This document shows positions 1 to 7,189 of a DNA stretch of 19,683 bases, piece after piece (the first letter of the stretch is position 1; each line of letters begins with the position of its first letter). Under the pieces are notes generated by a model. It worked only from the letters and a program-made list of their open reading frames with translations, was not told the DNA's origin and made no database searches. Origin of the DNA: Euryarchaeota archaeon UBA346 (GTDB taxonomy: Archaea; Thermoplasmatota; E2; DHVEG-1); NCBI GenBank assembly GCA_002496355.1, contig DAJP01000038.1, forward strand, positions 1,685 through 21,367, read 5' to 3'. The translations under genes and the position numbers were made by a program.

Positions 1-1065
1 ATCATCCAGGATGGTTCCTATGGGGTCTATCTGGTTTCCTCCTCGGAGAACACCTTCACAGGTAACTTGGTTTGTAATCTCAGTTTGTTTGGTATGTATC
101 TCCTTTTCTCCTGCCTGAATGTCCTTGATTCTAATACGATGATGAACTGCGGTCTTATGGTGTATGGAAATGATGTGAAAGAGTATAGGAATGATGTTGA
201 TACGACCAATACCGTCAACGGAAAACCAGTGTACTACCTTTCCAGTCAACAACATGTAACGATACCATCTGATGCGGGGGAAGTCATTCTGGTGGACTCT
301 GAGAATTGTACCATCAAAGACCTGCAGTTGAATCGAGGAACCATTGGAGTTCTGCTTGCGTACTCATCACACAACATCATTCAGGGGAACCTCATAAGAA
401 ACCAAAGCATCTGTGCCCTTGATCTGAGTTCAGGATATAATGATGATAATATCATTCTGGGAAACATCGTTCAGGAGAACGCGAACGGAATGGTCTTTTT
501 CTCCTCAAAAGGAAACATCATAAGGAAAAATAAGGTTCTTTCAAATGGAGAGGGGATCATCCTTGGCAACACCCTTACTACTTTTATTTCAAGAAACACG
601 ATCTCAAGAAATAATTACGGGATTGTGGTATCACATGCGAACGAAAGCAGGATTTTCTTCAACAACATCTATCAGAATTACGCGTATGGGCTCATTGTAG
701 AAGCCAGTGCGGTGAATGCTCGCTGGAACTGGTGGGGGGCGGTCTCTGGTCCCGGTACTGATGGGAACGGGGATTGTTTCCAGATCGTCGAGAAAGGACA
801 GATTCTCTATGCTCCCTGGCTTTGGTTTCCTGTTCTTTTCACAGGAAATCTCCGGTTCTGGCTCCTCCCTGAACTAAAGAATCCAATGGTTCCTGGGGAA
901 ATTGCAGGTGGACCGACTTTTATGAAGTCCGCTCCGGCCAATCAGTATCGTCCTGATGTGTCTGGTTTGAGAATTATACCTGAAGAACCACACCATCATG
1001 GACAAAAAACGATTCGAACACCCGATGTCATCCCTGATTTTCCTTTTTTTCTTTTAAGAAAATAA
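1..1065 (+). CDS. Secreted right-handed beta-helix protein (NosD-like), 5' end outside window
   Basis: The frame is open from the first base, so this is the C-terminal 354 residues of a longer protein whose start and any signal peptide lie outside the window. It is full of short Asn-rich rungs (NIIQGN, NIILGN, NIIRKN, SRNTIS, FFNNIY) typical of parallel beta-helix proteins of the NosD/CASH and pectate-lyase-like type. The segment NGKPVYYL and the end-cap NARWNWWGAVSGPG are recurrent in archaeal NosD-like surface proteins. After the helix comes a Pro-rich tail of about 90 residues with a His-rich patch (PHHHGQ). No transmembrane anchor is evident at the C-terminus. The likely location is outside the membrane, with binding of carbohydrate or a surface ligand; the actual ligand cannot be read from the sequence. 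A T-run (1071-1076) follows the stop. Confidence 0.8.
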   Translation: MIQDGSYGVYLVSSSENTFTGNLVCNLSLFGMYLLFSCLNVLDSNTMMNCGLMVYGNDVKEYRNDVDTTNTVNGKPVYYLSSQQHVTIPSDAGEVILVDSENCTIKDLQLNRGTIGVLLAYSSHNIIQGNLIRNQSICALDLSSGYNDDNIILGNIVQENANGMVFFSSKGNIIRKNKVLSNGEGIILGNTLTTFISRNTISRNNYGIVVSHANESRIFFNNIYQNYAYGLIVEASAVNARWNWWGAVSGPGTDGNGDCFQIVEKGQILYAPWLWFPVLFTGNLRFWLLPELKNPMVPGEIAGGPTFMKSAPANQYRPDVSGLRIIPEEPHHHGQKTIRTPDVIPDFPFFLLRK

Positions 1066-1091
1066 CAACCTTTTTTAATTCTCAGCTGATA

Positions 1092-1138
1092 CCCTCCTAC
1101 TGGGGACTGGGACCTTTTGAGGTTGATAGTCCTGAGGG
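1092..1138 (+). promoter_or_regulatory. Leader hairpin covering the thiolase-like gene's ribosome binding site
   Basis: Three stacked stems can be drawn by eye. CCCTC (1092-1096) pairs with GAGGG (1134-1138), GGACT (1104-1108) with AGTCC (1128-1132), and ACCT (1112-1115) with AGGT (1120-1123), around a TTTG loop. The 3' arm is the ribosome binding site GAGGGGA (1134-1140), eight bases before the ATG at 1149, so folding would hide it. A T-rich TATA-like stretch at 1072-1080 could place the transcript start near 1100-1105, in which case the outermost stem would be lost. The pairing is seen; a regulatory role is inference. Confidence 0.4.
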
Positions 1139-1148
1139 GAAGTAAGTT

Positions 1149-2399
1149 ATGTCACGAAAAGTGTGTATCATAGGAGGAGCAACCACACCATTTGACTATG
1201 GTCCAACTGGTTTTGAAAGCATCGAAGGCGGGGCAGCAGAATGCATCAAGGAGACTCAGCAGGATGTCCCGGAGTTCTCCCTCCGTGACCTTGACCTGAT
1301 GATCTATTCTCATTTCTCGGTCCATTTCAGCCATCAGCTCGCACCAGAATGGATCATCCATGACCATCTCGGGCTTGTCGGACTGCCTCATTATCGAGTG
1401 GAGAACGGAGGTAACACTGGAGGATCCGCCTTATACGCTGCAGCGCTTGCCATCATGTCCGGTCATCATGACGTCGTCGGAATCGTCGGCTGGGAAACAA
1501 TGGATTCTGTCTCACAGTCACAGGGCAGCGAGTTCATCGCCATGGCATCAGATATTCGATATGAGCTCATGGTCGGAGGCATCTACCCTATCTATTATGC
1601 TGCGATGGCGAACAAATGGATGAAGGAGAATCATGTCACCGAGGAGGATGTTGCCACGATCGCGGTGAAAAACAAGAACAATGCGATGGACAACCCCAAG
1701 GCACAATGGTACCGCAACGACCATCGGTACATCACGGTTGATGATGTGATGAACTCCCGTCTGATCTCTTATCCTATAAAGAAATATGATTGCTGTTTGA
1801 TGAGCAGAGGGGTCGCGTTCCTGCTAGTCTGCACAGAGGAGTATGCAAAGAAAGTCAATCCGGACCATTACGTTACAGTTGATGGGATGGGTTTGTCCAG
1901 CTGCACGATCCGCGCAGGGGATCGACTCAACAATCCTGGTTGGACCGAGCGTTATGGACCTGGTTACCCAGGGATGACCGAGTTTGCGGCCTGTCGGAAC
2001 TCCGCGGAAAAAGCCTATAAGATGGCTGGTATCAAAGACCCGCTCAAAGACATTGATTTCGGGGAGATCCATGATGCGTTCTCAACCTCAGAGGCACAGA
2101 TCTATAAAGCACTTGGATTCGCCGATGAGAAGACCATCGCGAAGTTCATCCGTGACGAACGAACCACCATGCATGGTGATATCCCCATGAACCCGGGGGG
2201 CGGACTGCTTGGGTATGGTCACCCGGTCGGTGCTACTGGTCTGATGAGCATGATTGAATGTTACTATCAGCTCGCTGGGATGATTCCGCAGAAGCATCTC
2301 AGTAAAAAAACCGAGGTACCGGACCCGGAATGTGGGGTAGTCAACAGTCATGCTGGGACTGGAACGAGTATTTCGAATTTCATTCTCAGGAGGCATTAG
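1149..2399 (+). CDS. Thiolase-fold enzyme (SCP2/acetoacetyl-CoA thiolase-like) lacking both usual cysteines
   Basis: This 416-residue protein has the thiolase-superfamily layout. The N-terminal strand is KVCIIGGATTPF, the nucleophile-elbow region is VENGGNTGGSAL (84-95), the motif GEIHDAF is at 305-311, NPGGGLLGYGHPVGATG ends at 363 with His358, and a final CGVVNSHAGTGTS block starts at 395. It is closest in style to archaeal and SCP2-type thiolases that work with DUF35 proteins. The elbow normally carries the acyl-accepting Cys (as in VEAACASG); here that position is Gly88, codon 1410-1412. The HDCF cysteine of SCP2 thiolases is Ala310. Claisen thiolysis through an acyl-enzyme is therefore unlikely. 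A cysteine-less thiolase fold with a DUF35 partner resembles the Ltp2-ChsH2 retro-aldolase arrangement. The next gene encodes the DUF35 partner three bases later. The start is set by GAGGGGA at 1134. Superfamily membership is firm; the reaction is open. Confidence 0.9.
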   Translation: MSRKVCIIGGATTPFDYGPTGFESIEGGAAECIKETQQDVPEFSLRDLDLMIYSHFSVHFSHQLAPEWIIHDHLGLVGLPHYRVENGGNTGGSALYAAALAIMSGHHDVVGIVGWETMDSVSQSQGSEFIAMASDIRYELMVGGIYPIYYAAMANKWMKENHVTEEDVATIAVKNKNNAMDNPKAQWYRNDHRYITVDDVMNSRLISYPIKKYDCCLMSRGVAFLLVCTEEYAKKVNPDHYVTVDGMGLSSCTIRAGDRLNNPGWTERYGPGYPGMTEFAACRNSAEKAYKMAGIKDPLKDIDFGEIHDAFSTSEAQIYKALGFADEKTIAKFIRDERTTMHGDIPMNPGGGLLGYGHPVGATGLMSMIECYYQLAGMIPQKHLSKKTEVPDPECGVVNSHAGTGTSISNFILRRH

Positions 2400-2402
2400 A
2401 CG

Positions 2403-3071
2403 ATGACGTTGTCAGTTGTGATGAAAAACAAAAAAGAAAAATTCGCTGACCCACCGAACTTCACCGAGAAAAAAGAGTATCGGCCAGCGGATGTCACCGA
2501 GAAAGGACTCGTATTTGTTGGTCATGAGATATCAGAGGACCGGACTGTAATGAACCAGTTCCTCCACTATGATCAGTTGTACACGATTCGTCATGGGTGG
2601 AACAGCAGATTCTTCATCGGATTGCTCGAAGGAAAGATCATGGGGACGCGGTGCCCGAAATGTGGGGATTCCTGGGTCCCGGTCCGTACCCATTGTTGGA
2701 ACTTGGACTGCAATCTGCAAAAAACAGAATGGGTGGAGATGCCACTGACCGCGCAGGTGCATACCTGGACGATCGCGGGATGGAGCGGACGGTCATCACT
2801 CAAACGCCTCCCTATCATCCTTGTGTACGCCAACATTGGTACCAGTAAAGTCGCAATGGCAAACGAGTTGCATGGGATGAACCCCTGGGACGTCGAGTTT
2901 GGCATGCCCCTTAAGATCGTATTCAAACCAAAAGAGCAGCGTGTCGGAGCGGTGACTGATTTTCATTTTGAGCCAGTGGACTTCTGGAAACCAACACCGA
3001 TGAACCCTGAGAAACAACGGATAAAAGACCTGGTGATGCCGGTCTACGAGTGGGTCAAGACCCTCAAATAA
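2403..3071 (+). CDS. DUF35 zinc-ribbon/OB-fold partner of the thiolase-like enzyme
   Basis: This 222-residue protein has a rubredoxin-like zinc ribbon, CPKC at residues 84-87 and Cys98/Cys103. An OB-fold follows at about 108-175 (EMPLTAQVHTWTIAG to GMPLKIVFKPK). That order is the DUF35/COG1545 architecture. Members bind thiolase-fold enzymes and, in archaeal acetoacetyl-CoA thiolase/HMG-CoA synthase complexes, bridge the subunits and bind CoA. The N-terminal 80 residues before the ribbon are longer than in many single-domain members and include a conserved-looking helical stretch of the kind that contacts the thiolase partner. The ATG follows AGGAGG (2388-2393), which lies inside the upstream gene, so the two are almost certainly translated together. 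No HMG-CoA synthase gene is adjacent. The family is confident; the substrate is not known. Confidence 0.88.
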   Translation: MTLSVVMKNKKEKFADPPNFTEKKEYRPADVTEKGLVFVGHEISEDRTVMNQFLHYDQLYTIRHGWNSRFFIGLLEGKIMGTRCPKCGDSWVPVRTHCWNLDCNLQKTEWVEMPLTAQVHTWTIAGWSGRSSLKRLPIILVYANIGTSKVAMANELHGMNPWDVEFGMPLKIVFKPKEQRVGAVTDFHFEPVDFWKPTPMNPEKQRIKDLVMPVYEWVKTLK

Positions 3072-3077
3072 CTTGGT

Positions 3078-3117
3078 GAAAAAAACCGAGACGCCTCTTC
3101 TCCTTTTTTCTTTTGTT
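3078..3117. terminator. T-rich termination zone between convergent genes
   Basis: Between the DUF35 gene and the convergent receiver gene lies a pyrimidine tract on the plus strand (about 3095-3117, with a run of six T). On the minus strand there is a run of seven T (complement of 3079-3085). Archaeal termination commonly uses T-runs, so this probably ends transcription in both directions. Confidence 0.45.
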
Positions 3118-3466
3118 ACTGTTGTTTTATTTTTTCTTTGACGAATTCAACGAGTTCTTCCCTGGTGAAGGGTCGTTGTAAGAAATTCTCGATACCCGCA
3201 GGCAGTTTTTTCAACGCAGGTCGCATAGAGAAAAGTGCATTGGTAAGTACGCTGCCAGGCATTCTTGTGTTAACCAGGATCAAATCAAAGGTTTCTTCGT
3301 TATCCTCCTCCAACCGCTCCAGAGCCTCCCTGCTGTTTCGAACGGTCACGACCTCAACGTTTTCCTTTTCAAGAACAGTTTTGACTTGATTAAGAAAATC
3401 TACTTCCTCATCAATAACCATGATGGTTTTGATACTCACACCTGCGACAGTGAAACCAGCTTGCAT
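3116..3466 (-). CDS. Degenerate response-regulator receiver domain, stand-alone
   Basis: A 116-residue single-domain protein with the CheY-like (REC) alternation of strands and helices. The acidic pocket is D19-E20-E21 (IMVIDEE). The strand that normally ends in the phosphorylated Asp reads LILVNTRMP, with Asn66 in the phosphoacceptor position. The usual Lys-Pro pair near the end is Arg98-Pro99 (LQRPF). The missing Asp means it probably is not switched by phosphotransfer, so it may be a constitutive interaction module. There is no output domain and no histidine kinase in the window. It is divergent from the HD-domain gene, with 65 bases between the starts, and convergent with the DUF35 gene. 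The first Met is used as start; Met16, just before the VIDEE strand, would remove most of the first strand and is less likely. Confidence 0.75.
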   Translation of the reverse strand: MQAGFTVAGVSIKTIMVIDEEVDFLNQVKTVLEKENVEVVTVRNSREALERLEEDNEETFDLILVNTRMPGSVLTNALFSMRPALKKLPAGIENFLQRPFTREELVEFVKEKIKQQ

Positions 3467-3492
3467 ACTTAAAATCTTTTGATATTGTCTGA

Positions 3493-3507
3493 GGAAAGTT
3501 TAAATTA
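3493..3507 (+). promoter_or_regulatory. BRE/TATA promoter of the HD-domain/aIF-1A/RIO1/KH operon
   Basis: A purine-rich GGAAAG (3493-3498, BRE-like) directly precedes TTTAAATTA (3499-3507). The centre of the TATA-like box lies about 29 bases before the ATG at 3532, so the transcript would be leaderless or nearly so. No ribosome binding site precedes that ATG, which agrees with a leaderless start. Confidence 0.6.
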
Positions 3508-3531
3508 ACAACATCTTTACTCTTCTTTTAT

Positions 3532-4086
3532 ATGCTGACCCGGGCAGAAGCAGTACCGCTTCTAATGAAGAACCTTCGTACTGAAAACCTCATAAAACAT
3601 TCCTTTGCAGTAGAAGCTATCCTTGAGGATATGGCAAAGAAACTCGGTGAGGACCCACAGCTCTGGGGCCTGACTGGATTGTTACATGACCTGGATTATG
3701 ATTTTACGAAAAACGAACCGGAGAAACATTCACTGATCACCGTCAAAGTCCTGTACGATCTCCTTCCTCTCGAAGCCATCAATGCGATACGAGCTCACAA
3801 CTATCAATACACCGCGCAGATCCCTCAGACCTATCTGGATAAATCCTTGATCGCTGCTGATGCTGTCTCCGGTCTGATCATCGCAGCCGCCCTTGTGATG
3901 CCGTCAAAAAAACTTTCTGATGTGACTCCAAAGACCTTACTTTCGAAGTTTAAGGATAAATCCTTTGCCGCGGGCTGCAACCGAAAACGAATTGAACTAT
4001 GTGAGGATATGGAACTCGAACTTCAGACGTTTCTTGAGATGAGTTTAGATTCGCTGAAGAGGATATCTAATTTATTGGGGTTATAA
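3532..4086 (+). CDS. HD (HDIG-type) domain metal-dependent phosphohydrolase-like protein
   Basis: A 184-residue all-helical protein with the HD signature: His23 (IKHSFAVE), the His52-Asp53 doublet (LLHDLDYD), His66 (EKHS), His89 (RAHN) and Asp109 (AADAVSG). These are the metal ligands of small HDIG-type proteins that hydrolyse phosphoester bonds of nucleotides or related compounds. The N-terminal pattern (RAEAVPLLMKNL, then NLIKHS) is typical of the single-domain archaeal and bacterial family. The substrate cannot be told from sequence. It is the first gene of the cluster containing aIF-1A, RIO1 and the KH protein: the aIF-1A start lies three bases after its stop. Its start is supported by the TATA box about 29 bases upstream. 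Confidence 0.85.
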   Translation: MLTRAEAVPLLMKNLRTENLIKHSFAVEAILEDMAKKLGEDPQLWGLTGLLHDLDYDFTKNEPEKHSLITVKVLYDLLPLEAINAIRAHNYQYTAQIPQTYLDKSLIAADAVSGLIIAAALVMPSKKLSDVTPKTLLSKFKDKSFAAGCNRKRIELCEDMELELQTFLEMSLDSLKRISNLLGL

Positions 4087-4089
4087 ACC

Positions 4090-4452
4090 ATGACACCACC
4101 AGGGAACACGTATGCAAGGGCACATCGTCCGCATTCCACAACGCAAGACGGTGAAGAAGGATATTATCGATTACCTCTACCAAATCGAAAGAAAAATGAG
4201 CTGTTCGCGATCGCGGATCAGCTCCTTGGTGGGTCACGGATCCATGTCGTCTGCGAAGATAAGAAATCCCGGATGGCTCGCATCCCTGGGAAGATGAAAC
4301 GAAAGGCAAGGGTACGCGCAGGGGACCTTCTGATCATAAAACCCTGGGATATCCAGAATGAAAAAGCAGACATTGTGTTTCGCTACAGTAGGACTCAGGC
4401 CAGCAGCCTGAGCAGAAGGAAAATGCTCCCAGAGGAAATTAATGTCTTCTGA
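4090..4452 (+). CDS. eif1A: Archaeal translation initiation factor aIF-1A
   Basis: A 120-residue protein with the S1/OB-fold core of eIF1A/aIF-1A. LFAIADQLLGGSRIHVVCEDKK, RMARIPGKMKRKARVRAGD and LIIKPWDIQNEKADIVFRY are all diagnostic. It binds the A site of the 30S subunit during initiation and helps set up tRNA and mRNA selection. The first 25 residues (up to GEEGYYRLPLP) diverge from the usual acidic start, and the family is normally a little shorter (about 100-112), so the true start could be internal; no internal ATG in frame fits better. The stop overlaps the RIO1 start by 11 bases, indicating translational coupling. Together with RIO1 and the KH protein it forms a gene order common in Euryarchaeota. 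Confidence 0.92.
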   Translation: MTPPGNTYARAHRPHSTTQDGEEGYYRLPLPNRKKNELFAIADQLLGGSRIHVVCEDKKSRMARIPGKMKRKARVRAGDLLIIKPWDIQNEKADIVFRYSRTQASSLSRRKMLPEEINVF

Positions 4453-5221
4453 TGAACTTCTTGACGATAAATGGTTAAAGAAACTGGACCGGCAGTCACA
4501 GGTGCTGCTGGACCGGGCGGTTTTTAATCGAAAGACATTCGGGGAGGTATTTGACAAACAGACCCTGCTCCTTCTGGGGAAACTAATCTCTGATGGCATC
4601 ATAACCCAGGTCGACTTCCCTATCGCTACCGGCAAGGAGGCAAACATCTTCCGTGGCACAACCCCTGAGAAGACGTTTGTTGCGATTAAAATATTCCGGA
4701 CTTCCACGATGACGTTCAAACATATCGCTTCCTACATCGAAGGCGACCCACGGTTCTCCTATGGATATAAGAATCGACGGGGTATCATCGAGGAATGGGC
4801 GAAAAAAGAATTCAAGAACCTTGTCGTCCTCCGTTCGGCGAACGTCCGGGTCCCTGCTCCAATCAAATGCGTCCATAACGTGTTACTCATGGACTATATC
4901 GGTGATGCGACAAAACCAGCCCCGATGCTCAAAGACGTCTCCCTACAGCATCCACAGAAGGTTTTCGATGAAATCATCCTGTTCATCACCCGGATGTATA
5001 AGAAACAACTCGTCCATGCGGACCTGAGCGCATTTAACATCCTTTGGTTCCGCCAGAAACCTTACCTCATCGACGTCGGCCAGGCGGTCCTGCTTGACCA
5101 CCCGTCCTCCTCGGAATTCTTAAAAAGGGATATCCATAACATCCTACACTATTTCAAGAAATACGGCATTGAATCAAATGAACAACAGCTCTATGAAAAC
5201 CTGGTGAAAAAAAAGAAGTGA
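4442..5221 (+). CDS. rio1: RIO1-type atypical serine kinase
   Basis: A 259-residue RIO kinase. The nucleotide loop is ATGKEANIF (62-70, the RIO1 form of STGKEA), the ATP-binding Lys is Lys83 (VAIKIF), the catalytic loop is VHADLSAFNIL with Asp194, and the metal-binding motif is LIDVGQAV with Asp211. In the catalytic loop Ala197 stands where RIO1 proteins usually have Glu (HADLSEYN), a minor variation. RIO1 acts as an ATPase/kinase in late maturation of the small ribosomal subunit. The N-terminal helices (1-50) match the RIO1 subfamily rather than RIO2, which carries a winged helix. It overlaps aIF-1A by 11 bases and is followed six bases later by the KH gene, its functional neighbour. Confidence 0.94.
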   Translation: MSSDELLDDKWLKKLDRQSQVLLDRAVFNRKTFGEVFDKQTLLLLGKLISDGIITQVDFPIATGKEANIFRGTTPEKTFVAIKIFRTSTMTFKHIASYIEGDPRFSYGYKNRRGIIEEWAKKEFKNLVVLRSANVRVPAPIKCVHNVLLMDYIGDATKPAPMLKDVSLQHPQKVFDEIILFITRMYKKQLVHADLSAFNILWFRQKPYLIDVGQAVLLDHPSSSEFLKRDIHNILHYFKKYGIESNEQQLYENLVKKKK

Positions 5222-5227
5222 CGGACC

Positions 5228-5773
5228 ATGAAATACGTACGCATCCCAAAGGAACGAGTTGGGGTATTAATCGGTAAGGATGGTGAGACAAAAAAAACCA
5301 TCGAGCGGGTCTCACAGCTACATCTTGAGATCGACTCTGGGGAAGGAGACGTCTCCTTCAACGAACAAGAGGCAAAAGACCCCCTCATCCCCCTCAAGGT
5401 CGAAGACGTAGTCCGGGCAATCGGTAGAGGGTTTTCCCCTGAGCACGCACTCCGGTTATTCGCCGAGGATACCGAGCTGTACATTTTTGATATCTATGAC
5501 TATGTCGGCAAGACCGAGGACCATCTCATCCGAGTGAAAAGCAGAGTCATCGGCCGAGAAGGAAAAACAAAACGAGTCATCGAAGGCCTCACAGGGGGGA
5601 TCCTCTCCATCTATGGCCATACGGTGGCGGTAATAGCGGATTTTGAAACCATGGACATCGCGAAAAAAGCAATCGACATGCTGCTGAGTGGCAGTGAACA
5701 TCCCACCGTGTATCGCTACCTGGAACGGGAAATGAAGAAGTACCATCTGAGTAGCCGACTTCACCGTGAATGA
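5228..5773 (+). CDS. KH-domain RNA-binding protein (Pno1/Dim2/Krr1-like)
   Basis: A 181-residue protein with two KH domains. The first starts at the N-terminus with RIPKERVGVLIGKDGETKKTIE (GxxG = GKDG). The second, at about 100-170, contains RVIGREGKTKRVIEGLTG (GREG), then IYGHTVAVI. This double-KH arrangement is that of archaeal Dim2/Pno1, which binds the 3' end of 16S rRNA near the initiation-factor and RIO1 sites during 30S maturation and has been reported to interact with aIF2. The second domain, with its FDI and RVKSRVIG strands, is the well-conserved one. It is co-directional with RIO1 and about six bases behind it, so an operon is likely. No GGAGG-type site precedes it; re-initiation after RIO1 is plausible. 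Confidence 0.9.
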   Translation: MKYVRIPKERVGVLIGKDGETKKTIERVSQLHLEIDSGEGDVSFNEQEAKDPLIPLKVEDVVRAIGRGFSPEHALRLFAEDTELYIFDIYDYVGKTEDHLIRVKSRVIGREGKTKRVIEGLTGGILSIYGHTVAVIADFETMDIAKKAIDMLLSGSEHPTVYRYLEREMKKYHLSSRLHRE

Positions 5774-5803
5774 CCAAACCAGCCAGAAAGCCCTGTACCA
5801 GAA

Positions 5804-5845
5804 ACTTTTAATCCCTAGACATGGTTATTGCCTGTTCGCACAGGT
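5804..5845 (+). promoter_or_regulatory. TATA-like box and ribosome binding site for the MCM-like ATPase
   Basis: ACTTTTAATC at 5803-5812 is the only TATA-like sequence in the gap after the KH gene. AGGTG at 5841-5845 lies five bases before the ATG at 5851. Together they favour 5851 over the in-frame ATG at 5821. Confidence 0.4.
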
Positions 5846-5850
5846 GCCCT

Positions 5851-7182
5851 ATGGAAGATGATCTAACCTTACTTGGTGTTGTACCCTCTGACCGGAAGAA
5901 ACTAGAGATCATGGGGATTACGACCCTGGAACAGATAGCCTTGATGTCAGTATCCAGCCTCGGGATGGGCTCAAGTAAAGGCATGATGCTGATACAACGG
6001 GCGCGCAACATCCTTGCCAATGAAAACATCCTGGATATCGTCATCACCAACGGGGACCTCATTGAGATTACCTCAAAGAAAACCGATCGAGCGACCATCA
6101 AATCAATTCTGAATGTCTTAGACGTCTACGTAGTAGGCTGGGGGAACGCTGCGTTGACCATTGAAGGAAACGTGCTGAAGCTCTCCCGCAAATCCGAGGC
6201 ATTCTCCAAAGTGATTTCAAAAGGAGAAGGTCTTCGGGAGATCCTTGAGTCAAAGAAGATAATCGAACGAGAAAAAAGTGGTATATACCTGCCTGAGGAT
6301 GAGTTAAAAAAATTCGCAAAAGACCGTGGATTTCAAGGGTTCTGGGAAAACGTCTTCCAGGAGATCCATGGGAACGACATCATGAAAAAAGTAATCTCCG
6401 CAAGCATTTTTTCTACCTTCAAAGAACCGGTCCATTCCCTGATCATTGGGGAACCCGGGAGCAGTAAGACGATGGCAAAGGAGATCATCACAGAGCGGTT
6501 CTCCGATATCATCACCATTGGAGCGAACACGACCCGATCTGGGCTGGTCTGCAACCTTGGCACCGGGGACCTGGGGGCATTGCCTCATGCGAATAAAAAA
6601 CTCGTCCTGGTCGACGAGTTTGACAAAATCCCTGGTGAGGACATCGAGTATTGTTATGAGCTGCTCTCCAATGGGAAATGTAGTGTGCATTCCGCGAAAC
6701 TTCATCAAAGCATCGAAAGTAACTTCATCATGATCGCGTTCGCTAACCCAAAATCACAGGTGTTTGGTACAAATGCACTCAAAGACATCGGGTTATCCCC
6801 CCTGTTGATGAGTCGTTGTGCTTTGGTCGTCAAAGTCCAGAACATCGGCAAAGAAGACCGACTCAACCTGTTTAAGAAGAAATTCTATGGGACCGGGGAG
6901 CTTAAAGAGAAACATGATTATTACGATCAATGGGTTAAACTCGCCAGACGCTTCGAACCAACCATCACTGCCTCTGAGAAAAATGTCAATAAATACCTTG
7001 CCATCATGAACGATATCGTCGAGGATCACTACAATACGACCCTACGACGGGATCTTCGAATGTCTGATTATCTACGCAGGATACCACTCGCGATCGCCCG
7101 TTCCTCATTTACCTCTGTGGATAACAAAGTGTTGAGCGAGGCTGAAACCCTGATAAAAGAATCCATTGAGACCTGGATGTGA
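5851..7182 (+). CDS. MCM-like AAA+ ATPase with N-terminal RadA-like helix-hairpin-helix domain
   Basis: A 443-residue protein (from ATG 5851; an in-frame ATG at 5821 adds ten residues). Residues about 2-55 form a helix-hairpin-helix unit like the RadA/Rad51 N-terminus (LTLLGVVPSDRKKLEIMGI, TTLEQIALMS, GMGSSKGMMLI). After a linker, an AAA+ core of the MCM type starts with EIHGNDIMKKVISASIF, the counterpart of the MCM segment IyGhe.iKkai. It then has Walker A GEPGSSKT (200-207), Walker B LVLVDEFDKI (251-260), sensor-1 FANPK (Asn299) and an arginine-finger-like SPLLMSR (Arg322). The MCM zinc/OB N-terminal domains are absent, so it is not the replicative helicase. A role in DNA replication, repair or recombination as a DNA-binding ATPase is inference. 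NadE follows seven bases after the stop. Confidence 0.85.
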   Translation: MEDDLTLLGVVPSDRKKLEIMGITTLEQIALMSVSSLGMGSSKGMMLIQRARNILANENILDIVITNGDLIEITSKKTDRATIKSILNVLDVYVVGWGNAALTIEGNVLKLSRKSEAFSKVISKGEGLREILESKKIIEREKSGIYLPEDELKKFAKDRGFQGFWENVFQEIHGNDIMKKVISASIFSTFKEPVHSLIIGEPGSSKTMAKEIITERFSDIITIGANTTRSGLVCNLGTGDLGALPHANKKLVLVDEFDKIPGEDIEYCYELLSNGKCSVHSAKLHQSIESNFIMIAFANPKSQVFGTNALKDIGLSPLLMSRCALVVKVQNIGKEDRLNLFKKKFYGTGELKEKHDYYDQWVKLARRFEPTITASEKNVNKYLAIMNDIVEDHYNTTLRRDLRMSDYLRRIPLAIARSSFTSVDNKVLSEAETLIKESIETWM

Positions 7183-7189
7183 AAAAACC

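Noticed and set aside
4112..4297. Alternative frame within aIF-1A
   Set aside because: The aIF-1A frame carries all family motifs across the same bases, and the alternative product has none; it is an overlapping chance frame.
5821..5850. Upstream ATG for the MCM-like ATPase
   Set aside because: The ten extra residues (VIACSHRCP and so on) precede the helix-hairpin-helix without homology, and AGGTG sits correctly before the ATG at 5851.
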